Source of the DNA: Hirudo medicinalis
Lineage: Eukaryota; Annelida; Clitellata; Hirudinida; Hirudinidae
NCBI GenBank assembly: GCA_011800805.1
Contig: MPNW01000809.1
Coordinates: 1-34,096 of the forward strand
Length of the DNA: 34,096 nucleotides
Direction: 5' to 3'
The notes under the pieces were generated by a model. It ran no database searches, had not been told where the DNA came from, and saw only the letters and a program-made list of their open reading frames with translations. Position 1 is the stretch's first letter. The number at the start of each line of letters is the position of its first letter. The translations under genes were made by a program, and so were the position numbers. Positions 1-16,309 of the stretch are shown one piece after another.

Positions 1-109
1 GCAGGATTATTGCGTAAGCGTGGTATTTACAGTTAATACCACTCAGTTGATAACTGAATATTTGCTGGAACATCCCAACAATAAACTCGGCATAAATTAA
101 GCCCCGTCG

Positions 110-375
110 TTTATTACAATATTAATACATTACATTATTACAATAATACATTACATTAATACATTACATTATTACAATAACACATTTCGTTAATACATTA
201 CATTAATACAATAATACAATAATACATTACATTATTACAATAACACATTACATTAATACAATAATACATTACATTATTACAATAACACATTACATTAATA
301 CAATAATACATTACATTATTACAATAACACATTACATTAATACAATAATGCAATAATACATTACTTCTTGTTAAT
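110..375. repeat. Minisatellite, 42-bp period, AT-rich
   Basis: Three near-identical 42-bp units begin at about 219, 261 and 303. Each is built from variants of short words such as attacatt, aatacaata and attacaataacac. Degenerate shorter-period versions extend left to about 110 and right to about 375. The array carries no open frame. Confidence 0.85.
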
Positions 376-479
376 AGAGAAATTGGTCACTCCAAATTGA
401 TTTTCAGTGATTTTATCAATCTTTTTAGACACATCTCTCGAAAAAGTGACAGCTTAAGGTCACGCCGACAAGAAACTGG

Positions 480-540
480 GTAATGTGATGTGTGATGTGA
501 TGTGTGGTGTGATGTGATGTGTGATGTGATGTCACTTGTG
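480..540. repeat. TGATG/TGTGATG simple repeat
   Basis: An interrupted run of tgatgtg and tggtg words ends in a tgtcacttgtgaca palindromic patch. On the minus strand it reads as Thr/Ser/His-rich low-complexity sequence and is not a gene. Confidence 0.7.
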
Positions 541-1317
541 ACACTCACGAACTTGTGACATATAGAGGTGACTTCAGACATTTGGAAGCATTCATCAAAT
601 TGATTACTGATATTATTGAAATAAGATTTTTTTTTAATATTTATTAAATTCGAAATAATAAATAATACTTTCAGAAATTATCGGTTTATTGGTTAATTAT
701 TAAATTTATTAATAATAATTATCATAATTAATAAATTTATTAATAATATTTAATCCAATTATTAAATTTATTAACTGAAAATAACGGACGATTCGTTAAT
801 TTAAGCAATACTTTTATTGAGAAAAAATGTTGTGAAATAAGATTTTGAGAAAATTTTGAGATATTAATTAAATAATATTTATTAATATTAATCTATTATG
901 CTATATCATCATCATCATCTTCATCATCACCGTCATCATCTTCATAATACATATAATAATAATGATTATGTATTATTATGTATTGTAATAAATATAATAA
1001 TAATAGTATTATTATTAATATTATTATTATTTAATATTAAATTTATTTTAAAGACAATTTTTTTACAAACAATTCAGAATAACTTGAATCCTTACCTTGT
1101 GCTCGGTTCCAACGAAGAATGAAATAAAACAAAAATCTCTTTCAAGACTCGACTTTTACAATTCACTCTTTCATAGTTCATTCCCAATTAATTCATCAAT
1201 TAATTCATCAAATAATTCACTAAATAATTCATCAAATAATTCACTTTTGACTTATTGACTCTCGTTGTGATTAATTATTACTAACAATATGTACAATATA
1301 TATGAAAAACAACAATG

Positions 1318-1374
1318 GTCAATATTATTATTATTATTATTATTAATTTTATTATTATTATTATTATTATTCTA
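1318..1374. repeat. ATT trinucleotide microsatellite
   Basis: Nearly uninterrupted ATT/TTA repeats. Similar tracts recur at 8466-8540, 11661-11686, 20705-20731, 20909-20951 and 27003-27042, so this motif is a general property of the genome. Confidence 0.9.
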
Positions 1375-1555
1375 TATTAATTGTATTTTCCACAAAGTCA
1401 AGGGCCTGGAACTCATTCCAGCCACTTTTCCGCTCGTGAAAGTTGCAAAAGGATTTAAACGGTTTGTTATAAAAAGAGAAGAGGAAGATATATTCTGTTT
1501 TATGCGTCTGTCTGTGCATGAATCCGTTTGGTTGTGGATATGTGAATGTTTCTGT

Positions 1556-1557
<2 letters not shown>

Positions 1558-1592
<35 letters not shown>
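1558..1592. repeat. (TG)n microsatellite
   Basis: An uninterrupted run of about 17 TG units, following a looser TG-rich stretch. Polymorphic length is likely. It creates Cys/Val and Thr/His open frames that are not genes. Confidence 0.92.
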
Positions 1593-1594
<2 letters not shown>

Positions 1595-2284
1595 ATCATT
1601 CATCCAATGATCTAACGTCCACCGATTGACCCACNTTAGTATGACGAGAATTTTCGACAACAGGAATAGGAATTTCGAATCGGTCCTGGACCGACTATGT
1701 CCCAAGCGGTTAAAGAAATTTCCACAAGAATGAATTGATTCAATTCTAGATTCAATTCATCTCGTTTCTGCGAGATCTCTTTCAAACCATGAATTTTTTT
1801 TGTTCGATTTGTTCTCGAGTTTTTGGAGTTAAATTATTGCAATTTGATAACCAAATTCCAAAAACTTTTAATAAGAAATTGTGATTGCGATCTTTTGTGA
1901 TGATGTGCTAAATTATGTTTAAAGAAACTTAGTCGTTGTGGGACCTTCTAAACATTACATTTTCTTAAGTTTTACGTGATTGCACGGGAAATAGAAGATG
2001 GGTAATTCAAAATTTAAATGATCATAACGTCATTCAATTAATTTTATTTTATTCACGTTTCACGAAATTTATTTTTTGAGAATGATTTCCCTAGGTTTAA
2101 ATCATTTTTTGAAATTAAATTTAAAACATGTCTTAACTTTGATATTTTAATAGATGATAACTTTTGTTCCATCATCGCTATTGAGCTATGCAATATTTAA
2201 GCTGGGTGTTACCAGATTGCCAGATCCGGATAAATCTTCTTAAGTTTTTAAGTTTCACCTTGTCGAAACATCTGCGATAAAGGA

Positions 2285-7811
<5,527 letters not shown>

Positions 7812-7913
7812 TAAAATAATAAAAAAGTAAAAAGGTTAAAATCAAACATTTTAATACTGATTTAGCTAAGTTTTAATAGACACAATATTAAAGAAATAAA
7901 TTTCCTATAGCAG

Positions 7914-7997
7914 ATAGCGGACTTAGTTGGGATGGCCCCTTTACAAATGACTTTTATGAAAAGTATAAGGTCTAGGAGGACTCTTGCGATCGGCTAG
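7914..7997 (+). CDS. Candidate terminal exon of the dehydrogenase (uncertain)
   Basis: After the exon ending at 7793 (phase 0), the first usable acceptor is tatagcag at 7906-7913. It is followed by 27 in-frame codons and a TAG at 7995-7997. The opening residues IADL resemble the VADVF or VADLF start of the family's C-terminal helix, and the resulting length (341 aa) suits the family. The rest does not look like the expected helix, so this could be chance, a diverged tail, or the true last exon may lie elsewhere. Confidence 0.25.
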   Translation: MADLVGMAPLQMTFMKSIRSRRTLAIG

Positions 7998-9542
7998 GAT
8001 TCGAACTCCTAATGGAGCATAATATAAATGTAATGTAATGGAGCCGCGCCAAAGCGAAAGCATTGACCACCTACTTGCAGGGGCAAATCCGGACCCCCAA
8101 GGGGTGTGAAATGGACGGCTTCATAAATATGACCCAGTTACTTTTTTTTATAACTTTTTGTGAGGGAATCTCGAATAAATCTCAGATTTATTTCGTCCGA
8201 ATTTCACTCAAAATTTAACCGATTCACTAGGGAACATAAAATTTTTTTTTTAAAGGTTTTCGATAGGGTTCAAGACCAGTTTAATTGTGAGCCTTTTAGA
8301 AATGGTTTGTTCTGATATTTAACAAACTTCTAAAAACAATTTCTCCAAAGACTTTTGAATTTGATCGATTAACTTACCTCGGAATTTAACTTATTTTTGA
8401 CCTAATTCCATTGAAAGATTCTNATTTACACTATGTATCATCAGTGATTACTGAGTATTACATGATTACTATTATTATTAATATTATTATTATTATTATT
8501 ATTACTATTATTATTATTATTATTATTATTATTTATTATTATCACTTACAATACTACTTTAATATCATCATTGTTTCTTAAATCATTGATAATCTGAAAG
8601 CAACTGTATGCATATAATTAAAATAAAAATTAACCAAGTGGCATCCATTTTCCACTGGAGGAAATAATTTGAAGGTTGTGAAAAACCAGGGGGTCTTGAA
8701 GAAAAGCCTTAACCAACAAAATGATTATTTGTCAGCAAGATCATAATTCAGAAATAGTATGATAGTTGTTAAGATTATTTTGTTTATCAATGAGAGTCCT
8801 AAAATTACTATGAGATTTATTACGTATTTTACTATTACTTTGCTATGTAAAGATTACTATGAGATACCAAATATTCGCACTTCTGAAAAATATGACCTAA
8901 TTATCCAGATATAGAAAAGTTACTGACCAAAATAAATTCTTCTTTCTGATAAGCTTGAAACGTTTGATCAAAGGAAAATGCCTGCACCTTTATCCTATTT
9001 AGCATAGACCTTTCGAAAGAAATCAAAACTTAAATCATTTTCTCGACTTATACTCCAATGGTGAAAAATGTTGCAAACCATTTTAAAAGACAATCTCTGG
9101 CATCTCTATTTTCTAACGAATCAAACTGTTTGGAAGGCAGAAAATGAAACGTAAATTTCGGTCCTCCTCTCCTTTCCATCTCGATTTTTGAAATAGGTTT
9201 CCAAGGACGCGTCAGTATAGATGTCATGGTTTTTAGTGTCATTTATGTAATTTTAACATTTTTAAATAATTCGAGAAAGTTGATTTTTAAAGATAAACTT
9301 TGAGGCATGGTGATGCAAAAATGCTGCAATAAATTTTAATCATCAGTATCCATAGACGCGTCGAATTGATATTGTGATTTATATTAATAAAACATTTTAC
9401 AAAAAATTCTCATTATAAAAAGTAATTTTTTTAGATGCAAGCGAACATTTTAAGGCCACATTCGTCTTATTTACTTAGTAATGGCGTTTGTATGTGCTCG
9501 TTTTTCAGGGCCTCTGCACTGATTTGAGACGATTCGTTGAAG
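7998..9542. other. Intergenic region upstream of Frizzled
   Basis: No gene is seen. It contains a GATTCGAACTCC patch near 7998 that could be a decayed Pol III B box on the minus strand, an ambiguous base at 8423, an ATT microsatellite at 8466-8540, and otherwise unique AT-rich DNA. Just before the Frizzled start, a tttttcag acceptor at 9503-9510 suggests that the 5' UTR is spliced from an upstream exon I cannot locate. Confidence 0.5.
8466..8540. repeat. ATT trinucleotide microsatellite
   Basis: About 25 units of ATT with two interruptions. Confidence 0.9.
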
Positions 9543-11413
9543 ATGTCTGTAACCAAATTAGTCAGCCAAGAGGCTGTAGTCAATCGTCGCATGTTTAAAA
9601 TTTCGTATGTGCTAATTTTAATTGTTTCGGAGTTAACATCGGTTCTGCCTGCTTCACAAAGGTCTGGTTCACGTAACGTCGAGATTGGTGTTCCAACTCA
9701 CGGAAAATGCGAGCCAATCACGGTTCAGTTATGCAGAGATATTCAATACAACGAGACGATAATGCCCAATTTGTTTGGACACACGACTCAAGAGGAGGCG
9801 GGATCGATAGCCAAGCAATATTTACCTCTCGTCAAAGTGCAATGTAATTCCTACTTCAAATTCTTCCTTTGCTCTCTCTACTTCCCCGTCTGTACGGTTC
9901 TAGACGAGGCGTTGCCACCATGCAAGTCCTTGTGCAAACAGGCAAAAGAGGGCTGCGAGGTTTTGATGAACAACTTTGGATTTGAATGGCCTGAAGCCTT
10001 TGAGTGCTCAAGATTTCCTGAGTCAGATTTGTGTGTCGGAGAGAATAGGACTGAGTCTCAGAACAACCATAATAATAATAACAACAGACTTCCTCCTCAC
10101 AGGGGTGTCCCTAGCCTAGGGGGCAAGACCAAAAAACCCATCAACCGACCCTCACCAAAGGAGTTGACCTGTCCGGGATTCATGAAGGTGAACGTGAAAT
10201 ATGACTACAAGCTCGTCATCGGAGACACGGCGATCAAGCACTGCGGAATGCCTTGCACCAGTCAGGGGGACCTCTTCAACACGCCCGAAAGAAGAGAGCT
10301 CATGAGGCTGATAGTCTGCATCATTGCTTGTTTGTGCCTACTCTGTTCGCTCTTCACCTTCCTCACCTTTGTCGTCGACACCCAGAGGTTCCGTTACCCC
10401 GAACGTCCCATCGTCTTCATCTCGGCCTGCTACTGCGTCATAGCCATTGCTTACATCGTCGGGTTCGCCATAGGGAATCGGGCCTCATGCAGCGAATTTA
10501 CCGAGAAGTACTTGGACGAAGACACCCCCTTTGTGACCACGCTGGTCACGCAGGGGACGAAAAGGGAGGGCTGCACCATTCTCTTTGTCTTGTTGTACTT
10601 CAGCAGCCTCGCCAGCTCCATATGGTGGGTGATTCTGACCCTGACCTTCTTCCTCTCTGCTGGGCTCAAGTGGGGCCAAGAAGCAGTGGAAAACCGTTCT
10701 CAGTATTTCCACCTTGTGGCATGGGCAGTGCCTGGAGTGATGACCATCGTGCTCTTGGCCCTAGGGCAGGTGGATGGAGACATGCTCACTGGGGTCTGCT
10801 ACACGGGTCTTATGAACGGCGACATGGCCAAAGCTTTTGTCATCAGCCCATGATTACTATTTTGACGATCGGCACCATCTTCCTACTGGCCGGGTTCTTC
10901 TCGCTCTGCAGGGTAAGGAGGGTGATGAAGCACGATGGATCAAGGACCGACAAACTAGAGAAGCTGATGGTCAGGATCGGAATCTTCGGAGTCTTCTATG
11001 TCGTTCCCATCTCGATCGTTGTCGGATGCTTCTTCTATGAGATGGCTTGGCACGACGAGTGGATGAAGGGCTGGTACCATAGGCTCTGCACCACCCTCTC
11101 GGCCTCGAGGGTCATGCAAATGGATGACGGGGCGTTCGGATTTCCGGGATCGAAGGACGGCTTCCAGTTTCAGAACTGGGCTTGCGGAGACTATCTGAAC
11201 CGATTTGCCGGCAGTGCCTACCATCGTCCGGATCTCACCGTATTCGGCCTCAAGCACTTCATGACTCTGGTGGTGGGTGTGGCCTGTGGATTCTGGGTGT
11301 GTTCGGGGAAAACGGCCGAGTCTTGGAGCAGGTTTTTCTGCCGTTCGTCGTACGACAAGAAGCAGCAACAGCACCAACTCCAGCAGAAGGAAATGCAGCC
11401 CGCTCTGCTTTGA
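9543..11413 (+). CDS. fzd1/2/7: Frizzled Wnt receptor, FZD1/2/7 class, single coding exon, frameshifted in this sequence
   Basis: Seven-pass receptor for Wnt ligands at the plasma membrane. I start at ATG 9543. A second Met at residue 17 sits directly before a good signal peptide. The cysteine-rich Wnt-binding domain has all ten cysteines (C56, 64, 101, 110, 117, 127, 131, 138, 155, 164) and the [12 protein letters not shown] stretch of the FZD1/2/7 class. An Asn-rich linker (about 174-185) follows, then membrane helices from about residue 253. The reading frame breaks between 10841 and 10852: frame one stops at 10851-10853, while the family sequence continues unbroken one frame over from ATG 10850 through KHDG, GKTAESW (the Dishevelled-binding KTxxxW) and the stop at 11411-11413. 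One missing base would explain it. The joined product would be about 623 aa. The C-tail is Gln-rich and ends QPALL, not the PDZ-binding ETxV of vertebrate FZD1/2/7. Intronless coding is common in this class. Confidence 0.95.
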
Positions 11414-12810
11414 AGGCAGTTTTTATTTTCAAAGGAACGGGATCGCAAACTTGTCGGAGCGATTATTATTGCTGTTGAGCTGCTCTCTTGGGGAGTTATT
11501 TTTAGTTTTGGGATGACATCGAATTGACAATTTTTTTTTCCTTGTTTTGTTCTCGTGTGTGTGAGTAACGATAGCTCAGGCCATGTTAGTCATTTCGATG
11601 GTACGTGCCCATCTCGTTCTTGCTTATGTTGTTATCATCACATGATGTTGCAATGGTGAAGTTATTATTATTATTATTATTATTAATGTGCACTAGTATT
11701 GATCAGTCAGCAATATACAACGATTGGCCCTTTACAAGAATTCTAGAAGATATTATCGGTCGTCATGTTTTACAGTCATCATCTGTCTTTGGCCTGTAAG
11801 ATTGGTAGTTATTTTTGTCTCGTCAAAGTTCAAGGCCACGGACGTTACGCAAATCATCGTAACGTGTTTCGTCGCCGAGCTGTTTTTTTTTTCTACAAAA
11901 GTCATTATTCTGATCCTCTCGTTCACCAAGTTTACTTCATTTGCTTAGTCTCAGATCAGGGTTTGCTCGTGGTTCCTCTTTCGAGAATTCTGACGACCTG
12001 CTCTTTCACGCTCGCTACTGTCAGTGGAATGCGGCTCGCTTTTTTTTTTTCTTTTGTTCCGGACTCGAGCTATTTTTTAGTGAGCCTCTGTTTCTGCGAC
12101 CAGTTCGCATTGGCGAGCGGCCTCGTTGCACTCTCTCGATCAATGTAATTTTTTGTATCGTTTGCAAGATTTTTTGTCGCAAGACTTGCTTGGGAAGAGT
12201 CTCGAACCCGAAACCCTCGAGTTCGATTCTGTCCTGTCCGAGACCCACTCATTCGATCGGACGTCGATCAATCTCGGGCGTCTTTCCTCTGTCCAGCTTT
12301 GATATTTTTATCTTTAGCAAGATTCTAGCATGTATTTTCTATCTGTTTGTTTTTTTTTGTTTGTTTGGCAAAAACGGTCACATTAATCACCAATAGGTTT
12401 GTGCATATTGTTTGTTAGCTTCCTCGAGACAAGGGCAGGTTTTTGCAAGAGTTTCTTCTTTTATTTTTTTTTTGTGAATTCTTCGAGTCAATCACATTTC
12501 CCTGAAGGAGATTTCGGACGTGAAATCAAATCCGTCTCGGCTTTTATTTTATGCTTCGTTTCGTTCGCTTTTAGTCGTTTTGAGCCTCGTCGCGACCTAC
12601 TTTGCAATTTTCCAAAAAACGCAGTGGAGTTTGGTCCGACTTCCGAGACTTGTTTTCGACTCTTTGGAGTTTCAATCTCTTTCAGAAAAAATTGTTTACA
12701 AATGATTTTTTCCCTTAAAATTCACGACAATCTATTGGTTATCAATTGGTTTTTACTCGTGGTTTTGTTTCATCGAGGCTTTGATTAGTAAATAAACTAC
12801 ACGACAAAAT
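11414..12810 (+). other. Probable Frizzled 3' UTR
   Basis: T-rich unique sequence with no coding signal. It ends near an AATAAA at 12791-12796, which would give a 3' UTR of about 1.4 kb. It includes an ATT tract at 11661-11686 and several T8-T10 runs. The open frames across it are Phe/Leu/Ser-rich and typical of UTR. Confidence 0.5.
12791..12796 (+). promoter_or_regulatory. Polyadenylation signal, likely Frizzled
   Basis: AATAAA followed by T-rich sequence within 30 nt. The convergent SEC11 signal on the other strand is about 240 bp further on. Confidence 0.5.
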
Positions 12811-13029
12811 ATTCCTCTTCTGTTTGCTTTTACGAGTATGAGCCAGCACAAGGCGACTTGCAGTGCAATGGCCTGATAATGTCTGCGACGCGACATCTGG
12901 GGCGCCAATTAATTCCCCAGAAATTACGATACTTATCCGGGGCTAATGTGCGAAGTTCATGCACCGAAGCCCAATGGAAAATAGGCGCCAGGGCAACAAC
13001 AAAACCTGAGGTAACAACCATTCTGGACT

Positions 13030-13035
13030 TTTATT
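13030..13035 (-). promoter_or_regulatory. Polyadenylation signal, likely SEC11
   Basis: TTTATT on the plus strand is AATAAA on the minus strand, 400 nt downstream of the SEC11 stop. Confidence 0.45.
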
Positions 13036-13434
13036 AATGCTGCTACATTCGACGTACAGAGACGGCGGGTTGACGAATGTTTAATTGTCGCAATGCTTTT
13101 CATACAATTTAAAACCCTCTACCAACAACAACAATAATAACAACGACAACAACAACAGCCTCATCAATGGGAATGTGCCAGACTAGCCTCGATCCAAAAT
13201 AGACTTTTGTTTATCCGTTCAGCCTGTCCAGACATGCTTGGAAGACCAGCAACATGCCTAGGATTGGTTACCGCTAACAACATCGACAACAAAATCAACG
13301 ATCCAAAATGCAGTCACGACAACGACACGAAAATGAAACGAGGGCAAAAACGTTCGGGCTGCTCGAGCACCTAGAAAGAATAATTTAGACGGCTGTCATC
13401 ATTATCACCACCATCCATCGCGTCGTCATCATCA

Positions 13435-16309
13435 TCATGATTCCCTGTGGAGCAAGGCAAAGACAGCTAACATGGCCAGGGTGAAATACTGAAAAATAGA
13501 GATTTCATTATAAATGCTTCGAAGTCCGAACATTTACAAATCAAATCAAATAAATTATTATTAATAATAAGTTTATAATTTATATTATATAAGTTTATAT
13601 TAATAATTAATTTATTATTAATATTAATATTAAGTGACAGTAAAAATGTAAACGTACTTCATTTATATAGCGCCACATGCGTTGCATCAGAGGCGCTTTT
13701 TTTATAATTTTTTTATTTATTTATTTATTTGATTAAAGTCCGTTGCATGACTAAGATGATTTGGACAATCGCCAGAGGCACTTCTCGTTAACCATTTATA
13801 TAGCGCTCCTTCCAGAGGGCGCTTGCAGCAGTGCGGGCTGGGTTTCGAACACGACGCATTGCGACCGTTGCCATTACCGCCTTAGGTAAGGAATGCAACC
13901 CGTTCAGCCACAGTATTATTGATATTATATATTGATATTATAGAACCCTTACGACCATAAAACGATAAGCACTCGGCACATTCGACCGAGTTTTAAAGTC
14001 TCACAGTAGAAACTGCATTTTTTTTTAAACAGGAAATACCAAATTACCTTGAACTTCGGGTAGTCGTTCATTATGATGGTGATCATGCCGATGTAGGGGA
14101 GGTACCTGGAACATCAACAACGGCACAAAATAATTAGTCGATCGAGTGGACTTGCGGCATTTCATAACCTCCTACGCTAAGCAATTTGATGACACCTGGC
14201 AAATTCACTACTATCATCTCACTGATACCAATATCAATGAGTAACATGTTTTCATCAACAACATGTTTTAATAAAACATTATTATTGATATTATGCATCA
14301 ACAACATGTTTTAATAAAACATTATTATTGATATTATGCATCAACAACATGTTTTAATAAAACATTATTATTGATTTTATGCATCAACAACATCAACAAC
14401 GTGTTTTAATAAATCAATTATTAATGATATTATGCATTAATATCATCAACAACATGTTTTAATAAATCAATTATTAATGATATTATGCATTAATATCATC
14501 AACAACATGTTTTAATAAATCAATTATTATTGATATTATGCACTAATATCATCAAACCCTTACGATTGTAAAACGATAAGCGCTCGACACATTCGACCAA
14601 ATTTGTCGTTTTAATAAAACATGTTGTTGATGACGACGTTCCTTCCTAAACCACTTATCAGCAGCTCAGTTTGCATCGCTGCCCGACAATGGGGCCAAAC
14701 AATGCTTTGGAACTTCTGAAACGGTGCTTAAGGCGAGCCGTGCAAAGTTCAACCACCCCATTCCTTACCCCCTTGCCCTTCCGACAACGTCCTTTTTCTC
14801 GAGCCAGAGCTGGCCTGGGGCATAGAGACCCCTGTCGTCGACCTGGTTGTTGTCACCCTTGGTCAGGAATTTGATGGTTCCATTGTCTCTGAAAACATTA
14901 ATATCAATATGGTTATGGATAATAATGAGTTAGTTAATAGAATTTCTTTTAAATACACGAATTATCTGAGTTTTCAAGTTCATCAAACATTTTGATGTTC
15001 AAATGAAGTCGATCAGCTTGTGCAAAGAGATCGAGACGAGAGCAAACCTTTCGTGAACCCTCAAAGTTCTGTGGACGATTGGTATCTCCCGACCGTCGAT
15101 CTTAAACACGACGATGTCGCCGACACGAATGGGGTCCTCCTCGACGTTGGTGAGGAACAAAATGTCCCCCCTGTAAAAGGCAGGCTCCATGCTGCCGCTG
15201 TACAGAACATGGAATGCAGACGACGGGTGAATATATTTTAATGGTAAATATGAAAATAATATTACTATTATTAATATATTTTAATGGTAAATATGAAAAT
15301 AATATTACTATTATTATTGTTGTTGTTACGAGGACATGTGCATGTATTGTGCAAATTAATAACCTCATCCTCATGATGATACTTATTTAACGAAACCAAT
15401 AAGTCGTCAGTTGGTCAGATTAATGAAATAAAAGTATAACTTTTAAAATTTGGATTCATTATTGCTTTTAATCCCAGTCCAACTTAAACCCCTAATAATG
15501 ACAGAACGTAAAACACACATCCTGGCTTATATCTGATTAGAACAGACTACTTAAGATCATGTCCAAATAAGGAGAAATTAATTAATTGAAAAATAACTAA
15601 TAATAAATTAACAGGTTAAACATCCACCTCAGGACAACTACTATTGGGCTTTCGCTTCCTGTTACAATCATCAGGCCCTTCCATATCATGAGGGCTGAGG
15701 TCACAATCATGGCAAAGTTCATGACCTGGTAGTACAGCTAAAACAAATAAAGTACTTAATTCAAATTTAAAATAAAAGTTATTTTTAAATAAACATGTAA
15801 AGCCGTCTCCGTCCACACATAATAGACCAATAGTCACAATACAATGGTTTTTTAAATATGGTATGTCCAGAGAGTGGGATACTAATCCCTTAGGATCAAC
15901 CCTTGAGCAGACATAATTTTGTTTTTTTTATATATCTGTTGTTTATTTCTTGTTCTGCTCAATAAAGGAAAAAAAAACAAAACAAAAAAAAACAAACACT
16001 AGTCCAAAAGCTAACCACATGTAATTCAACAGCCAAATTGGTTACAAGGTATTCAAGAACACTTGGTTGCCCAATACTGCTTTAAACACAACAACATTGT
16101 TGCTTAATACATTTTATGGCAGAGAATACATAAGCTATAATCTAACAAAACCATGTAACACAAGTTAGCAAACCACAGAATTGAACCATAAGTTCAACAG
16201 AAAACAAAAAAATACTTTCATGAGGTAATCAAACTCAATCATTTTATACCTGGCGTTTATCCATCCTTCGGACGTCGTCCAGAAAAGAAAAGCTATCCAA
16301 GGCTCCCAT
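13435..16309 (-). CDS. SEC11: SEC11, catalytic subunit of the ER signal peptidase complex, 6 exons
   Basis: Removes signal peptides from proteins entering the ER; a single-pass ER membrane serine protease. Exons on the minus strand are 16309-16250, 15737-15628, 15197-15048, 14888-14769, 14105-14048 and 13488-13435. They join in phase to 552 nt (183 aa; human SEC11A is 179). Splice sites are canonical. Features in order: short N-terminus, an [14 protein letters not shown] membrane segment (residues ~21-47), catalytic Ser59 in SGSMEPAF, His99 in IPIVHR and Asp125 in NNQVDDRG. These are the Ser-His-Asp arrangement of eukaryotic SEC11, not the Ser-Lys of bacterial LepB. Then come RARGYLPYIG and a hydrophobic C-terminus ending RES. 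It is head-to-head with TMEM33 and tail-to-tail with Frizzled. Introns carry a SINE-derived stretch nearby, a minisatellite and a 43-bp tandem duplication. Confidence 0.97.
13645..13912 (-). mobile_element. tRNA-derived SINE, copy 1 (interrupted)
   Basis: On the minus strand it starts with a Pol III A box TGGCTGAACGG (13900-13910) and B box GTGTTCGAAACC (13841-13852). Then come GCGCCCTCTGG-type body sequence, GCGCTATATAAATGG, and a second GCGCTATATAAATGAAG near 13653-13673. It is split by the 74-nt insert at 13699-13772. It lies in SEC11 intron 5. Confidence 0.75.
13699..13772 (-). mobile_element. Ultra-short retroposed insert, copy 3 (74 nt), nested in a SINE
   Basis: Bounded by an 11-bp direct repeat with one mismatch (cagaggcgctt at 13688-13698, cagaggcactt at 13773-13783). 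The second SINE copy at 18010-18180 lacks the insert, which gives an empty-site comparison. On the minus strand it has the same core as copies 1 and 2 and a longer AAAT-rich tail. Confidence 0.78.
13945..13994. repeat. Dispersed 50-bp repeat, copy a
   Basis: Shares acccttacga, then aaaacgataagc and cacattcgacc with 14555-14604, at roughly 80-85% identity by eye. Both copies are preceded by a ttgatattat stretch. It lies in SEC11 intron 5. Confidence 0.7.
14253..14549. repeat. Minisatellite with 43-bp and 53-bp units in SEC11 intron 4
   Basis: Units begin with catcaacaacatgttttaat. Starts at 14253, 14296 and 14339 are spaced 43 bp; starts at 14391, 14444, 14497 and 14550 are spaced 53 bp. A short partial unit sits at 14382. 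The array runs straight into the dispersed repeat copy b and then an inverted copy of the unit at 14608-14632. Confidence 0.9.
14555..14604. repeat. Dispersed 50-bp repeat, copy b
   Basis: Partner of 13945-13994, placed at the right end of the minisatellite. Confidence 0.7.
15231..15316. repeat. Perfect 43-bp tandem duplication
   Basis: Units at 15231-15273 and 15274-15316 appear identical base for base. They lie in the SEC11 intron between exons 2 and 3, about 34 bp from the exon 3 acceptor. Confidence 0.9.

Larger units (their letters stand above)
1..2284. other. AT-rich left flank, no gene recognised
   Basis: No convincing coding exon is visible. The open frames here are low complexity: a His-rich frame over a CAT repeat near 900-945, Leu/Ile runs over ATT repeats, and Val/Cys or Thr/His runs over a GT repeat. 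Contents that can be named are a 42-bp minisatellite near 219-344, TG/TGATG repeats near 480-540, palindromic AT-rich DNA near 640-780, an ATT microsatellite near 1318-1374 and a GT microsatellite near 1558-1592. One ambiguous base lies at 1635. A promoter for the dehydrogenase should lie toward the right end of this stretch, but I see no diagnostic element. Confidence 0.6.

Noticed and set aside
898..1122. His-rich small protein
   Set aside because: It is a CAT microsatellite followed by ATT-derived Ile/Leu; no other support.
7960..8080. tRNA or tRNA-derived SINE on the minus strand
   Set aside because: A good B-box-like GAGTTCGAATCC exists, but the A-box candidate is poor, the spacing is long, and no cloverleaf can be drawn. 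Left as a possible relic only.
10253..10849. Long open frame overlapping the first part of Frizzled in another frame
   Set aside because: Only the part after about 10850 is family sequence. Upstream, this frame is an out-of-frame shadow rich in His/Arg/Leu, so it is not a separate gene.
12190..12250. Pol III B-box-like GAGTTCGATTC in the Frizzled 3' UTR
   Set aside because: No A box at a suitable distance and no tRNA fold.
14999..15190. Separate small signal-peptidase gene
   Set aside because: It is exon 3 of SEC11 with a read-through into the intron; the other five exons join it in phase.
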